From assembly GCF_001425005.1 (NCBI RefSeq), contig NZ_LMDB01000002.1, positions 186,001-250,000 on the forward strand: a stretch of DNA of 64,000 nucleotides, in the 5' to 3' direction. The notes beneath the pieces are model-generated. The model ran no database searches. It was not told the DNA's origin and saw only the letters and a program-made list of their open reading frames with translations. Position numbers and translations under genes: made by a program. The first letter of the stretch is position 1. The number at the start of each line of letters is the position of its first letter. This DNA is from Duganella sp. Root336D2 (GTDB lineage Bacteria; Pseudomonadota; Gammaproteobacteria; Burkholderiales; Burkholderiaceae_D). Below are positions 44,795-53,206 of this stretch, in pieces.

Positions 44795-46984
44795 ATGAGC
44801 AAATTTCATCATATTACGCACTACGGCGAACTCGTCATGCCGGGCACGACGGCACGCGGCGAACTGCCTGACGACTTCACCATGAACTCCCCGGTCGGCA
44901 TTGCGCGCGACCATTACGATCATGTCTGGGTGTGCGACACCGGCAACAGCCGCCTGCTGGTATTCACGGCCGACCTGAACACGCTGCTGCACGTGATCGA
45001 TACGCCGGGCGAGGGAACCGAACAGGCGCGCCGCCTGCTGATGCCATTCCACCTCTGCCCGCATCCGGAACAGGACCTGATGTACTGCACCGACATGGGC
45101 AATGGCCGCATCGTGGTGTTCGAGTACGACGAGCACTCGGTCGACTTCCAGTTCGCTTTTGGCGACGCGGCCGATGGCATCAACGGTAAAGGGTTCGTGC
45201 CACTGAGCGACCCGAATGGCATCACCATCGTGAAGGAAGCCAGCGGCGAGCACTTTGTCTACGTGTGCGATGAATTCTTCCATACCGAAGGCGATGACCG
45301 CAGCCGCTGCGTGAAGTTCACGCCCGACGGCAAGTTCGTGCTGCAGTTCCGTACCATCGACGATGCCAACAGCGTACATGACCTGCTGTGGCCGCAGGGC
45401 CTGGCGTCGGACTCGCACGGCAACCTGTACCTGGCCAATACCGGCCGCTACGAAGTGCTGAAGATCGATACCGCCTGGCCGATCAAGAACGAACGCGTGC
45501 AGTGCCCGGGCGAGACTTCGCTGCTGCACAGCTTCGGCAATCCGGCCGGCATCGGCAAGTTCAATGTCATGCGCTCCGTGTGCGTGATCAATGACCGCAT
45601 CTTCGTGCCAGGACAGGTGGAGGATTCGATCACGGTCTACGATACCGACGGCAAGCTGTTGACGGTGGTGGAGGGCATGCTGCCGCTGTGGAACCACAAG
45701 CCGCAAGCCATACATTCGATTTCCGACCTGGTGTACGGGTCGCTGGAAGATGCCGTCTTCGTCGGCCCTTACCAGATCTGTGCCGCAGCCGACGCCAACG
45801 TCTATTACGTGACCGAGCCGTTCGCATCCACGGTGCTGAAGATGCGCATTGCACCGGACCGCGACGGTGGCGACCAGGATGCGATCCTGCTCGATGCCGT
45901 CGGCCACCGGCGCGACAACCAGGCGGCAAAGGCTGTTACCTCGCAGTTCAACTGCATGACGTCGGTGATCGGCGTCGACCCCAAGCGCGAAGGCAGCGGA
46001 ACCTTGCCGCAGTCGAACTGGATCGATAGCTGGGCCAGCGCCACGGCCAATATCTACAAGTACTGGTACGACCAGCTGAAGCACCACGCGCGCCTGGATC
46101 CTTTGGCGGGGGCTGCCACTTCGTCCTATAACATCGATTCCGGCAACTGGTGCATGAAGACCTTTAACACCTCGGCCGATCCGATCGCGCAGTTGCAGGA
46201 CATGATGCGCGGTTTCTTCATGCCCGGCGGGCTGGCGATGGCGGTGTACTATCCGTCGCAGCCGCTGCTTGGCCAAATCTGTCCCGGCACACCGCTGGTG
46301 TTTGTCACCAACTTCAACGCCTGCACGGTGTCGATGTTCCAGTTCGGGCCGAACGGACACCTGTTGAACTATGGCCTGCCATTCGCGCGCGAAGGCCTGG
46401 GCGGCAACGGCACGCTGAAGGCGCCGCAAGGGCTGGAAGTGAACAGCCACGGCGAAATCTACATCGCCGACTCGCTGAACAACCGTATCTCGATGTGGCA
46501 GTTGCAGCCTACCGGCCTGGTGTCCTTCGTCAGGAATTTCCAATGGATGGAGAACGGTCAACCGTTGGCCAGCTTTGCACCTTGCGACGTGACGATCGAT
46601 GCCCAGGACCGCGTCTTCGTGTGCGACCAGTTCAACAACTGCATCCGGGTCTTCGACCGCGAGGGCAACAGCCTGTGGAGCTACGGCCGTGCGGGCTATT
46701 GCGACGACCTGGAAAAGGATGCCGACAAGTTCTACCTGCCGGCCAGCCTGTGCGTAGACCAGGAGGGTCACCTGATTGTCAACGATTTGGTAAACCGAGC
46801 GCTGAAGATCTTCCGCATCGGCGAGGACACGCTAGAATACGTAACGGGAGAGCTTGTATTTAAAAAGTATCCCGAAGTTGGCGGCGTCTGGATGCCGTTC
46901 TTCATCTACGCGCGCGACCGGCGCGTGTACGTGCCCGACACCACTTTCAACGTCGTCAACATTTACGCCTACCAGCTTGAATGA
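44795..46984 (+). CDS. NHL-repeat beta-propeller protein
   Basis: About 729 residues without a signal peptide. Repeated NHL-like units: SPVGIARDHYDHVWVCDTGNSRLLVF is the first (quoted motif parts GIARD, VCDTGNSRL), later GLASDSHGNLYLANTGRYEV, GLEVNSHGEIYIADSLNNRI, VTIDAQDRVFVCDQFNNCIRVF and LCVDQEGHLIVNDLVNRALKIF. The fold is probably one or two propellers for protein or ligand binding; biochemical role unknown. ATG 44795 is favoured by AGGG 6 bp upstream over ATG 44789. A solute-binding protein gene follows 12 bp later. Confidence 0.8.
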   Translation: MSKFHHITHYGELVMPGTTARGELPDDFTMNSPVGIARDHYDHVWVCDTGNSRLLVFTADLNTLLHVIDTPGEGTEQARRLLMPFHLCPHPEQDLMYCTDMGNGRIVVFEYDEHSVDFQFAFGDAADGINGKGFVPLSDPNGITIVKEASGEHFVYVCDEFFHTEGDDRSRCVKFTPDGKFVLQFRTIDDANSVHDLLWPQGLASDSHGNLYLANTGRYEVLKIDTAWPIKNERVQCPGETSLLHSFGNPAGIGKFNVMRSVCVINDRIFVPGQVEDSITVYDTDGKLLTVVEGMLPLWNHKPQAIHSISDLVYGSLEDAVFVGPYQICAAADANVYYVTEPFASTVLKMRIAPDRDGGDQDAILLDAVGHRRDNQAAKAVTSQFNCMTSVIGVDPKREGSGTLPQSNWIDSWASATANIYKYWYDQLKHHARLDPLAGAATSSYNIDSGNWCMKTFNTSADPIAQLQDMMRGFFMPGGLAMAVYYPSQPLLGQICPGTPLVFVTNFNACTVSMFQFGPNGHLLNYGLPFAREGLGGNGTLKAPQGLEVNSHGEIYIADSLNNRISMWQLQPTGLVSFVRNFQWMENGQPLASFAPCDVTIDAQDRVFVCDQFNNCIRVFDREGNSLWSYGRAGYCDDLEKDADKFYLPASLCVDQEGHLIVNDLVNRALKIFRIGEDTLEYVTGELVFKKYPEVGGVWMPFFIYARDRRVYVPDTTFNVVNIYAYQLE

Positions 46985-46996
46985 CAGGGGTGCGTC

Positions 46997-47746
46997 ATGT
47001 GGAGAGGTTTGTTGGCCGGATTGCTGGTGACAGGCGCCGTGCAGGCGGCCGACAAAAAAACCTTCTCCGTAGGCGTTGAGGATTACAGGAACTGGCTGCC
47101 GTACTCCGAAGTGAGGAACGGGGTGTACGCTGGCCTGGGCAGGGACATCCTTGATGCTTTTGCCCGCCAGATGGGCTACACCTTCACGTACGAATCCTAT
47201 CCCCTGAAGCGGCGCGATCGCCTGTTTGTCGACGGGCAGGTCGACCTGTCATTTCCGGACAACCCGAACTGGGTGGTGGAGATGAAGAAGGAACTGAAAA
47301 TCAGCTACGCCCCGGTACTGGAATTTACCGACGGTGTGCTGGTCCGGCCGGAGAACATGGGCAAAGGCGTGGGGCGCCTGAAAACCCTCGGCATCCCGCT
47401 TGGCTTCACGCCTTACCCGTACCAGCAACTGATGTCGGCCGGTTCCCTGCGCATCGAGGAGACGGCCGACTACGATGCCCTGTACGAAAAGCTGATCATG
47501 CGGCGCGTCGACGGCGCCTACATGAACACGCGTATCGCCCGCCATTACTGGACCCAGATCCGCAAGCTGCCGCAGGTGCCGGTAACGTACGACCCGGACC
47601 TGCCGCATGCATCCGGCCAGTGGTACCTGTCCTCGCACAAATACCCGAAGTTGGTGGAGGAGTTCCGCCGTTTCATGCAGAGCAATAAGGCGGAAGTGGA
47701 GGAGTTGAAGAAGAAGTACAATTTCGTCTCCTCCGACGACCAGTGA
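46997..47746 (+). CDS. Periplasmic solute-binding protein, family 3-like
   Basis: 249 residues, signal peptide MWRGLLAGLLVTGAVQA. Motifs FSVGVEDYRNWLPYS, GLGRDILDAFARQMGYTFTYESYP and VDLSFPDNPNWV fit family-3 binding proteins. No transporter components are adjacent. Probably co-transcribed with the NHL gene. The end abuts the convergent monooxygenase gene with no gap. Confidence 0.8.
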   Translation: MWRGLLAGLLVTGAVQAADKKTFSVGVEDYRNWLPYSEVRNGVYAGLGRDILDAFARQMGYTFTYESYPLKRRDRLFVDGQVDLSFPDNPNWVVEMKKELKISYAPVLEFTDGVLVRPENMGKGVGRLKTLGIPLGFTPYPYQQLMSAGSLRIEETADYDALYEKLIMRRVDGAYMNTRIARHYWTQIRKLPQVPVTYDPDLPHASGQWYLSSHKYPKLVEEFRRFMQSNKAEVEELKKKYNFVSSDDQ

Positions 47747-48046
47747 TTACGCGGCTTTCAGGCCCAGCACCTCGATCGGCTCGATGCTTGGCGGCGCGGC
47801 GAACAGTTCAGGCGCCTGGGCCATCAAGGCTTGCGCAATCGGGCCGTTCAAGTGGCCCTGGCGCGCCTCCTCGGTTTCGAAAGCGTCGAACACGCCGAAC
47901 ACACGTTCCGACAGGCGCAGGGCGAACCAGTATTTGGTGCCCGGTTCCTGCTTGGCCAGCGCCAGGCCGGTGTGGAGGAAGTCGGCAACGGCGGCTTCCT
48001 TGCCCGGTTTGGCTTCGAAACGGGCGAACAGTGCGTACTTGATCAT
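47747..48046 (-). CDS. Antibiotic-biosynthesis-monooxygenase (ABM) domain protein
   Basis: 99 residues, a single ferredoxin-like ABM domain (YALFARFEAKPGKEAAVADFL; EPGTKYWFALRL; VFGVFDAFETEEARQGHLNG). Such proteins are quinol monooxygenases or dimeric stress proteins. AAGGAGAT precedes the ATG. Divergent from a GlxA-type regulator, which likely controls it. Confidence 0.88.
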   Translation of the reverse strand: MIKYALFARFEAKPGKEAAVADFLHTGLALAKQEPGTKYWFALRLSERVFGVFDAFETEEARQGHLNGPIAQALMAQAPELFAAPPSIEPIEVLGLKAA

Positions 48047-48153
48047 GGCTATCTCCTTGTTGGATTGATCGCGAAACTGCGATGGAGGTACTTTACCGGC
48101 GGCGGGCCTGCGGTTAAATTGGCGAGATTGACATCTTTGGTATCGATCGCGCC

Positions 48154-49110
48154 ATGAACATTACCGTGCTTGCCCTCGACAGCGTGTTCGACACCGGCCT
48201 GTCGGCCGTGCTGGACGCCTTCACTACAGCCAATGAACTGGCGCCCATGCTGGCGGCGCCGCAGCCGGTCTTCAACGTCACGCTGGCCGGGCTGCGCCCC
48301 ACAGTGCGCAGTGCGCAGGGAATGCAGGTGCCGGTCGCGCCTTTGGCTTCGGCGCCCGCTGCCGACCTTCTTATCCTGCCAGCCATTGGCCACAAGATGC
48401 CGGTGCCTCTGGAGGCAGCGCTGGCCTCGGCCGAAGTGGCGGATGCTGGCGATGCGCTGCGCGAACTGGCCGGACAGGGCGTGCGCATTGCGGCCGCCTG
48501 TATCGGCACCTTCGTGCTGGCCGAAAGCGGTTTGCTGGATGGCGAGGAGGCGACGACGACCTGGTGGCTGACGCCCATGTTCCGCCAGCGCTATCCCTTG
48601 GTGCGGCTGGATGCGCAGCGCATGGTGTTGGCCTCGGGCCAGTTCATCACGGCGGGTGCGGCGCTCAGTCACCTCGATATGTCGCTGTCGCTGATCCGGC
48701 AAGCCAGCCCTGAACTGGCGGCGATGGTGGCGCGCTACCTGGTGGTGGATGCGCTGCCGGCGCAATCGGCGTATGTGATTTCAGACCACCTGGCCCATGC
48801 CGATCCACTGGTGGCGGCTTTCGACCGCTGGGTGAGGCAGCACCTGGCCGAAGGCTTCAACCTGGAGGCCGCTGCTGCGGCACTGGCCACCAGCAAGCGT
48901 ACGCTGGCGCGGCGCCTGCAGGAGGTGCTGGGCAAGACGCCGGTGAATTATGTGCAGGATTTGCGCATTGAACGCGCGGTCCACCTGCTCAAGACCAGCG
49001 ACCAGAACGTCGACCGCATCGCCGAGCAGGTGGGTTATCGCGACGGCGTGACATTGCGCACGCTGTTGCGGCGCAAGCTTGGCAAGGGCTTGCGCGAGAT
49101 ACGCAACTGA
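48154..49110 (+). CDS. GlxA-family AraC transcriptional regulator
   Basis: 318 residues. DJ-1/PfpI-like domain with the Cys elbow AACIGTFVLAESGLLDG (about 110-126), followed by AraC HTH motifs (FNLEAAAAALATSKRTLARRL; NVDRIAEQVGYRDGVTLRTLL). Second regulator of this class in the window, again paired divergently with a small enzyme gene. Its end is 6 bp from the convergent metallohydrolase gene. Confidence 0.9.
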   Translation: MNITVLALDSVFDTGLSAVLDAFTTANELAPMLAAPQPVFNVTLAGLRPTVRSAQGMQVPVAPLASAPAADLLILPAIGHKMPVPLEAALASAEVADAGDALRELAGQGVRIAAACIGTFVLAESGLLDGEEATTTWWLTPMFRQRYPLVRLDAQRMVLASGQFITAGAALSHLDMSLSLIRQASPELAAMVARYLVVDALPAQSAYVISDHLAHADPLVAAFDRWVRQHLAEGFNLEAAAAALATSKRTLARRLQEVLGKTPVNYVQDLRIERAVHLLKTSDQNVDRIAEQVGYRDGVTLRTLLRRKLGKGLREIRN

Positions 49111-49116
49111 GCAAAA

Positions 49117-51528
49117 TTACTGCACGTTCAGCGTAACGTCATCCAGGATGAAGGAGGTGGCGACGGCGGAGCCTTCCACGCCTTCGAAGTAGACGCGCAC
49201 GGTCTGGCCTTTGTATGCGCTCATATCGAAGGTGCGCTGCACATAGCTGGAACCCTTGTTCAGGTTCGAGTAGGTGGCCAGCGTTGCCAGCACGGCGCCG
49301 CTGCTGCTGCGCACCTGGACTTTCAGCGTGTCGTAAGCCTGGGTCGTGGTGGTTTCGTCCGAAGTAATCTTCAGCCAGAAGCCCAGGGTCGCGCTGGTGG
49401 CGGTCGACGGGATGCTCACCTGCTGGTAGATGGTGTCGGTATGCGCGCTGCCGTAGCCGTTCATCCATGCCTTCCAGGTGCCGCCGTGGGCCAATACGGA
49501 CGAGTCGCTGGTGATCACGCCGCTGGATGCGCTCCAGCTGGTGCTGCCGGATTCAAAGCCGCTGTTCAACATCAGCTGCTGCGAGGTGGTCGTGTTATTC
49601 ACGCTGAAGTTGACGCCGGAGGACAGCGCGCTGTTGCCGGCGGCGTCGAAGGCCTTTGCAGTCAGCACGTGGCTGCCGTTGCTCACGCCGGTGGAGTTGA
49701 AGGCATAGGACCATAGCGCGGCGGTGTCGCTGCCTTTCAGTGCGCCGTCCACGTAGAACTCGACCTTGGTCACGCCCACATTGTCGGTAGCGTTGGCGTT
49801 GAGGGTGATGGTGCCGCTGCTGCCGGTGCTCGAAGCGCTTACGGTCGGCGCCACGGTGTCGCCACCGGCGGAGCCCTGCTGCGTCACCCAGACCGGGGCC
49901 GACCACAGGATATTGCCGTCGTCCTGGGTGACCTTGGCATAGTAGAAGTGCGCACCGTCGGCCGGTGTGATGGTGGTGTTGGCGCTGGCGGCGAGCAGGG
50001 TCACGGTACCGTTGCGGCCCGGGACGCCTTCATAGAATTCCGAGGTCGACACGGTTTTGCCGGAGCTGCTGGTGAAGTTGGCCACCAGGTTCAGCGTGCC
50101 GCTGTTGGTGAAGCGCTCGCCCATGATATGGCCGTTGGCGGTCAGCACCAGTTGCGAAGTCTTGTCCATGGTCGCGAAGACGCGGCGGGCGCGGATCGCG
50201 TCCATGAAGCTGGCCGTGGACAGCGCGGTGCCGTTCGGGATCAGTACGCCGGTACGGTTGGTGTAGGAGGCCCCCCAGTTGGCGCAGTGGTTGTCCTGGT
50301 CGGTGGTGAAGGCGACGTGGAAGCCGGCTTCCAGCGCCTTCTTGCAAGCGCCTTCGTAATTGCTGCGGCCCGTTTCGGTTTCGGTGGTGTTGACGGAGAA
50401 GGCGGAGGTGTTCATCACTTCGCACAGCGCCATGGCTTCGTCACCGTCTGCCGTATAGCCCAGGGCCACGCCGTTGACCAGGAACTGGCCGCTGGTCGAC
50501 GGGTGGTTGAACTGGCCCAGCCAGCCGCGCTGGCGCATCAGGGTGTACAGGTTGGCGTAGTCGTTCTTCGCGGTATAGGTGTCGGCAAGCAACTGGCCCG
50601 AACTGTTGCTCTCCCAACCAAGCAACTCGTTGGAGTTGAGGATGTTCATGTGGCCGCCGTTGTTGATGACGCCCCATTCCATGCCGTAGATTGCCAGGAA
50701 GTTCGGGTTGGCGGCATTGAAGCTGGCCGCTTCCGACAAGCCGGACTGATACAGCGCCTTGGCGGTGGCCGGGTTGGCGGAGGTGTTGGTGGAGTCCGAA
50801 CCGTCATACATGTGGTTATGTTCGGACGCCATCAGGAAGTCCAGCCCCCTGTTCTTGGCGTAGTTGAACGCGTCGGTCGGGCCGTAAGCAGCCGACTGCG
50901 GGTTTTGCGCGCCGGTGCATGCCCCCAGGTCGCCGCCGCCGTCGCTGTGGTTGGTCTGGCTGTGCATATTGCCGAAGTAGACCGTGTAGGGCAGCGAGGA
51001 TGGTGCTGGTGCGACGGCCATCAGCGATGGCGCCGCAGCGGCTTTGGCCTGCGCCTGCTGGCCGATGGCAATCTCCCATTCCTGGTCGTGGATTTCGCCG
51101 TCGTGGCTGGCGATGCGGCGCTGTACCGCGTCGGCGCCCGAAGCCAGGCCGCGCTGTGCGTCGTCGGAAATGGCGCGCAGGCGTGCCTTGTAGATGCCGT
51201 TCGGCAGGGCGTTACGGCGATTGCGGCCGGCCCATTCAACGTTGACGGTGACAGGCTTGTCTTGCAGGCGCTCGACGCCGGTCCAGCGTTCCACCACGCT
51301 GCCGTTCGGCGCAACAACTTCCAGCACCCAGCTCACGGACTGGGCGTTTTTGGCGTAAGGGTAGCTGAATTCGAGCTTGAAGCTGCGCGCCTCATTGGTG
51401 CCGGCGACAGCGCGGTAAGGCGCATGCAGCGTGGCTTCGAATTCGTGGTGGTCGGCGGTGGAGGCCTGGGCGGTGCCGATGGCTGCCAGTGCGGCGGCCA
51501 TCGCTAGCTTGCGAAATGCGAAAGTCAT
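49117..51528 (-). CDS. Secreted PHP-type (CehA/McbA-like) metallohydrolase with Ig-like and jelly-roll C-terminus
   Basis: About 803 residues. Signal peptide (ends GTAQAS), a beta-rich N-terminal domain, then a PHP-type catalytic domain: FGNMHSQTNHSDG near 190, ASEHNHMYDGSD, QFNHPST and FTTDQDNH supply metal ligands. The first motif is HSQ where related proteins often have HSH. Next come an Ig-like domain (APTVSASSTGSSGTITL; DNVGVTKVEFYVDG) and a carbohydrate-binding-like jelly roll (LMLNSGFESG; SFILDDVTLNV). Probably cleaves a phosphoester or similar bond; substrate unknown. ATG 51528 has GGGG upstream. Confidence 0.82.
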   Translation of the reverse strand: MTFAFRKLAMAAALAAIGTAQASTADHHEFEATLHAPYRAVAGTNEARSFKLEFSYPYAKNAQSVSWVLEVVAPNGSVVERWTGVERLQDKPVTVNVEWAGRNRRNALPNGIYKARLRAISDDAQRGLASGADAVQRRIASHDGEIHDQEWEIAIGQQAQAKAAAAPSLMAVAPAPSSLPYTVYFGNMHSQTNHSDGGGDLGACTGAQNPQSAAYGPTDAFNYAKNRGLDFLMASEHNHMYDGSDSTNTSANPATAKALYQSGLSEAASFNAANPNFLAIYGMEWGVINNGGHMNILNSNELLGWESNSSGQLLADTYTAKNDYANLYTLMRQRGWLGQFNHPSTSGQFLVNGVALGYTADGDEAMALCEVMNTSAFSVNTTETETGRSNYEGACKKALEAGFHVAFTTDQDNHCANWGASYTNRTGVLIPNGTALSTASFMDAIRARRVFATMDKTSQLVLTANGHIMGERFTNSGTLNLVANFTSSSGKTVSTSEFYEGVPGRNGTVTLLAASANTTITPADGAHFYYAKVTQDDGNILWSAPVWVTQQGSAGGDTVAPTVSASSTGSSGTITLNANATDNVGVTKVEFYVDGALKGSDTAALWSYAFNSTGVSNGSHVLTAKAFDAAGNSALSSGVNFSVNNTTTSQQLMLNSGFESGSTSWSASSGVITSDSSVLAHGGTWKAWMNGYGSAHTDTIYQQVSIPSTATSATLGFWLKITSDETTTTQAYDTLKVQVRSSSGAVLATLATYSNLNKGSSYVQRTFDMSAYKGQTVRVYFEGVEGSAVATSFILDDVTLNVQ

Positions 51529-51535
51529 GGTTTTC

Positions 51536-51574
51536 CCCGTGCTGTGATAATGCGCGAGAATGCGGCAGCACGGG
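51536..51574 (-). promoter_or_regulatory. Hairpin covering the Shine-Dalgarno of the metallohydrolase
   Basis: In the minus-strand leader, CCCGTGCTG pairs perfectly over 9 bp with CAGCACGGG (arms 51574-51566 and 51544-51536) around a 21-nt loop. The downstream arm includes the G-run that acts as Shine-Dalgarno, 7 nt before the ATG, so folding would block translation. Confidence 0.5.
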
Positions 51575-51616
51575 AGCGGCGACAAATACGGAAAAGCTTT
51601 GCGATTAAGACGCAGG

Positions 51617-51628
51617 CCTTATATACCG
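51617..51628 (-). promoter_or_regulatory. Possible -10 region of the metallohydrolase gene
   Basis: The minus strand reads GGTATATAAGG here, about 90 bp before the start codon in an AT-rich stretch. No strong -35 is visible. The rest of 51650-51739 shows nothing I can name. Confidence 0.3.
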
Positions 51629-51739
51629 GTTTGAATTGTCTTGGATTGAACAGATTTGTTGTTTTGTCCAATTTTGAAAGAGTTATGTGACGAGGGCGTC
51701 ATAAATCTCTTGGCAACTTGTGGTGTATTTGCGTCATGT

Positions 51740-52183
51740 TTACTGGGGCCGGAACACCAATACCGGCACCGGAGTGTTGAGCAGCACGCGATGCGTCTCG
51801 CTCCCAAGCAGCATTCCCTTCACACCTTTGTAGCCATGTGTCGCCATCGCGATCATGTCGCAGCCGTAATCGATAGCGGTGGCAACAATGGTTTCGTAAG
51901 GCTGGTCGGAACGGCGCTGCACCACGTCGCAAGGCACGTTGTAATCGCTGGCCACCTTGGCCACTTCATCGAGCACCGACGCCGAATGGACTTCGCTGTC
52001 CTTCAGGTAGACGCCGCGCGTGTCCTCCAGCATGTCCGGGTGGTAGGTGAAGATGTGGAATTCCGGGATCACGTGCAGCGCCGTGACGCGCGCCCCGGCT
52101 TCCTGCGCGAACTTGATGGCCGAATGTAGGGCCGCGCCGGATGCTGGCGAACCGTCGGTAGGGAAGAGGATGTGCTTGAACAT
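51740..52183 (-). CDS. Universal stress protein UspA family
   Basis: 147 residues, one Usp domain: FPTDGSPAS at the N-terminus and the nucleotide-binding G-x2-G...GS region (ATHGYKGVKGMLLGS) followed by VPVLVFR. Usp proteins help survival in stasis and anoxia. A near-palindromic FNR-like box lies 58 bp upstream, so anaerobic induction is likely (inference). Confidence 0.93.
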   Translation of the reverse strand: MFKHILFPTDGSPASGAALHSAIKFAQEAGARVTALHVIPEFHIFTYHPDMLEDTRGVYLKDSEVHSASVLDEVAKVASDYNVPCDVVQRRSDQPYETIVATAIDYGCDMIAMATHGYKGVKGMLLGSETHRVLLNTPVPVLVFRPQ

Positions 52184-52240
52184 GGCTTGCTCCAGGGGGG
52201 ATTGATGCTTCCAGTCTGGTCGCCGCAGCGATTAGCAGCC

Positions 52241-52254
52241 ATGACCTGCGTCAA
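52241..52254 (-). promoter_or_regulatory. FNR-like box upstream of the Usp gene
   Basis: On the minus strand TTGACGCAGGTCAT, i.e. TTGAC-N4-GTCAT, close to TTGAT-N4-ATCAA. Its centre is 64 bp from the Usp start, fitting an activator site near -41.5 plus a short leader. The hemerythrin gene has a similar site at a similar distance. Confidence 0.6.
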
Positions 52255-52281
52255 TTTTTGGCCGATGCTAGAATCGTCGAC

Positions 52282-52905
52282 ATGCTGAAACTACTCGGAA
52301 AACCCACCTCCATCAATGTCCGCAAAGTATTGTGGACGCTGTCCGAAACCGGTCTGTCTTATGAGCGCGAAGACTGGGGCGACGGCTACCGCCCAACCAA
52401 TGTGCCGGAGTTCCTGGCATTGAACCCAAACGCGATGGTGCCCGTGCTGGTCGACGGCGACTTCGTGTTGTGGGAGTCGAACAGTATTTGCCGCTACCTG
52501 TGCGGCAAAGCAGGGCGCCAGGACTTGCTGCCTGCCGACCCGCAAACCCGCGCCCGTGTAGAGCAATGGATGGATTGGCAGGCGACTGAATTGAATCCGT
52601 CCTGGCGCTACGCCTTCATGGCACTGGTGCGCAAAAGCCCAGCCTTTACCGATCCCGCACAAATCGCCGCCAGCGCCGCGGCCTGGAACCGCAACGTCGG
52701 CATCCTTGACCGTCACTTGGCAACTGGCGGCCCGTTCGCGGCCGGCGGTCAGTTCACGTTAGCTGATATTGTCCTCGGCTTGTCGTTGAACCGCTGGCTG
52801 ATGACACCAATTGAGCGTCCAGAATTCCCCGCTATCGCAGCCTACATCGAGCGTCTTGTCGAACGCCCGGCATACCGCGAGTTCGGCTGCAACGGCACTC
52901 CGTAA
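52282..52905 (+). CDS. Glutathione S-transferase family protein
   Basis: 207 residues. Thioredoxin-like N-domain (MLKLLGKPTSINVRKVLW, with Ser as likely catalytic residue; NPNAMVPVLVDGDFVLWESNSICRYL as two motif blocks) and an all-helical C-domain ending in the usual FTLADIVLG motif. Start ATG 52282 matches the family N-terminus; the frame is open to 52258. Substrate unknown. Confidence 0.92.
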   Translation: MLKLLGKPTSINVRKVLWTLSETGLSYEREDWGDGYRPTNVPEFLALNPNAMVPVLVDGDFVLWESNSICRYLCGKAGRQDLLPADPQTRARVEQWMDWQATELNPSWRYAFMALVRKSPAFTDPAQIAASAAAWNRNVGILDRHLATGGPFAAGGQFTLADIVLGLSLNRWLMTPIERPEFPAIAAYIERLVERPAYREFGCNGTP

Positions 52906-53197
52906 TGGGCTTTGAAATCTCGTTCGTAGATCGCGCACAAAACGAGTTCCTCGAACGGGTCTTGCTGGCTGGCGATTACAGGGCGGCGGTGGTCGGTCGG
53001 ATGGGAATCACGGATGGCATCCGGAATCATATTCGCTTGACGGCTTTGCCCTGCTGGTCGGTTCCGCCTCTGAACTCCTTGCTCTTGATCTTAACGGCGA
53101 GTGGGATCCCCCAGGTGGATGGCGACCATTTGAGTTGTCATCGCGCACGGGCGAACTAATACGGACATATATGTCGAAAAGATTTCCCCATCACTGA
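52905..53197 (+). pseudogene. Probable frameshifted small gene, unrecognised
   Basis: Two frames look protein-like in succession. From ATG 52905 (overlapping the GST stop) the frame gives GFEISFVDRAQNEFLERV and AGDYRAAVVG. From about 52997 a different frame gives GWHPESYSLDGFALLVGSAS, then LALDLNGEWDPPGGWRPFEL, ending at TGA 53195-53197. One indel near 52985-52997 would join them into a protein of about 97 residues. I do not recognise the family. Confidence 0.4.
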
Positions 53198-53206
53198 ACC
53201 CAATAT

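Noticed and set aside
44684..46771. 695-codon minus-strand frame
   Set aside because: Antisense to the NHL-repeat gene, whose repeats are unambiguous.
49948..51507. 519-codon plus-strand frame
   Set aside because: Antisense to the PHP-type metallohydrolase; no motif or start signal.
51688..51703. Short stem TGACG-AGGG-CGTCA as terminator of the Usp gene
   Set aside because: Only 5 bp and no T-run on either strand.
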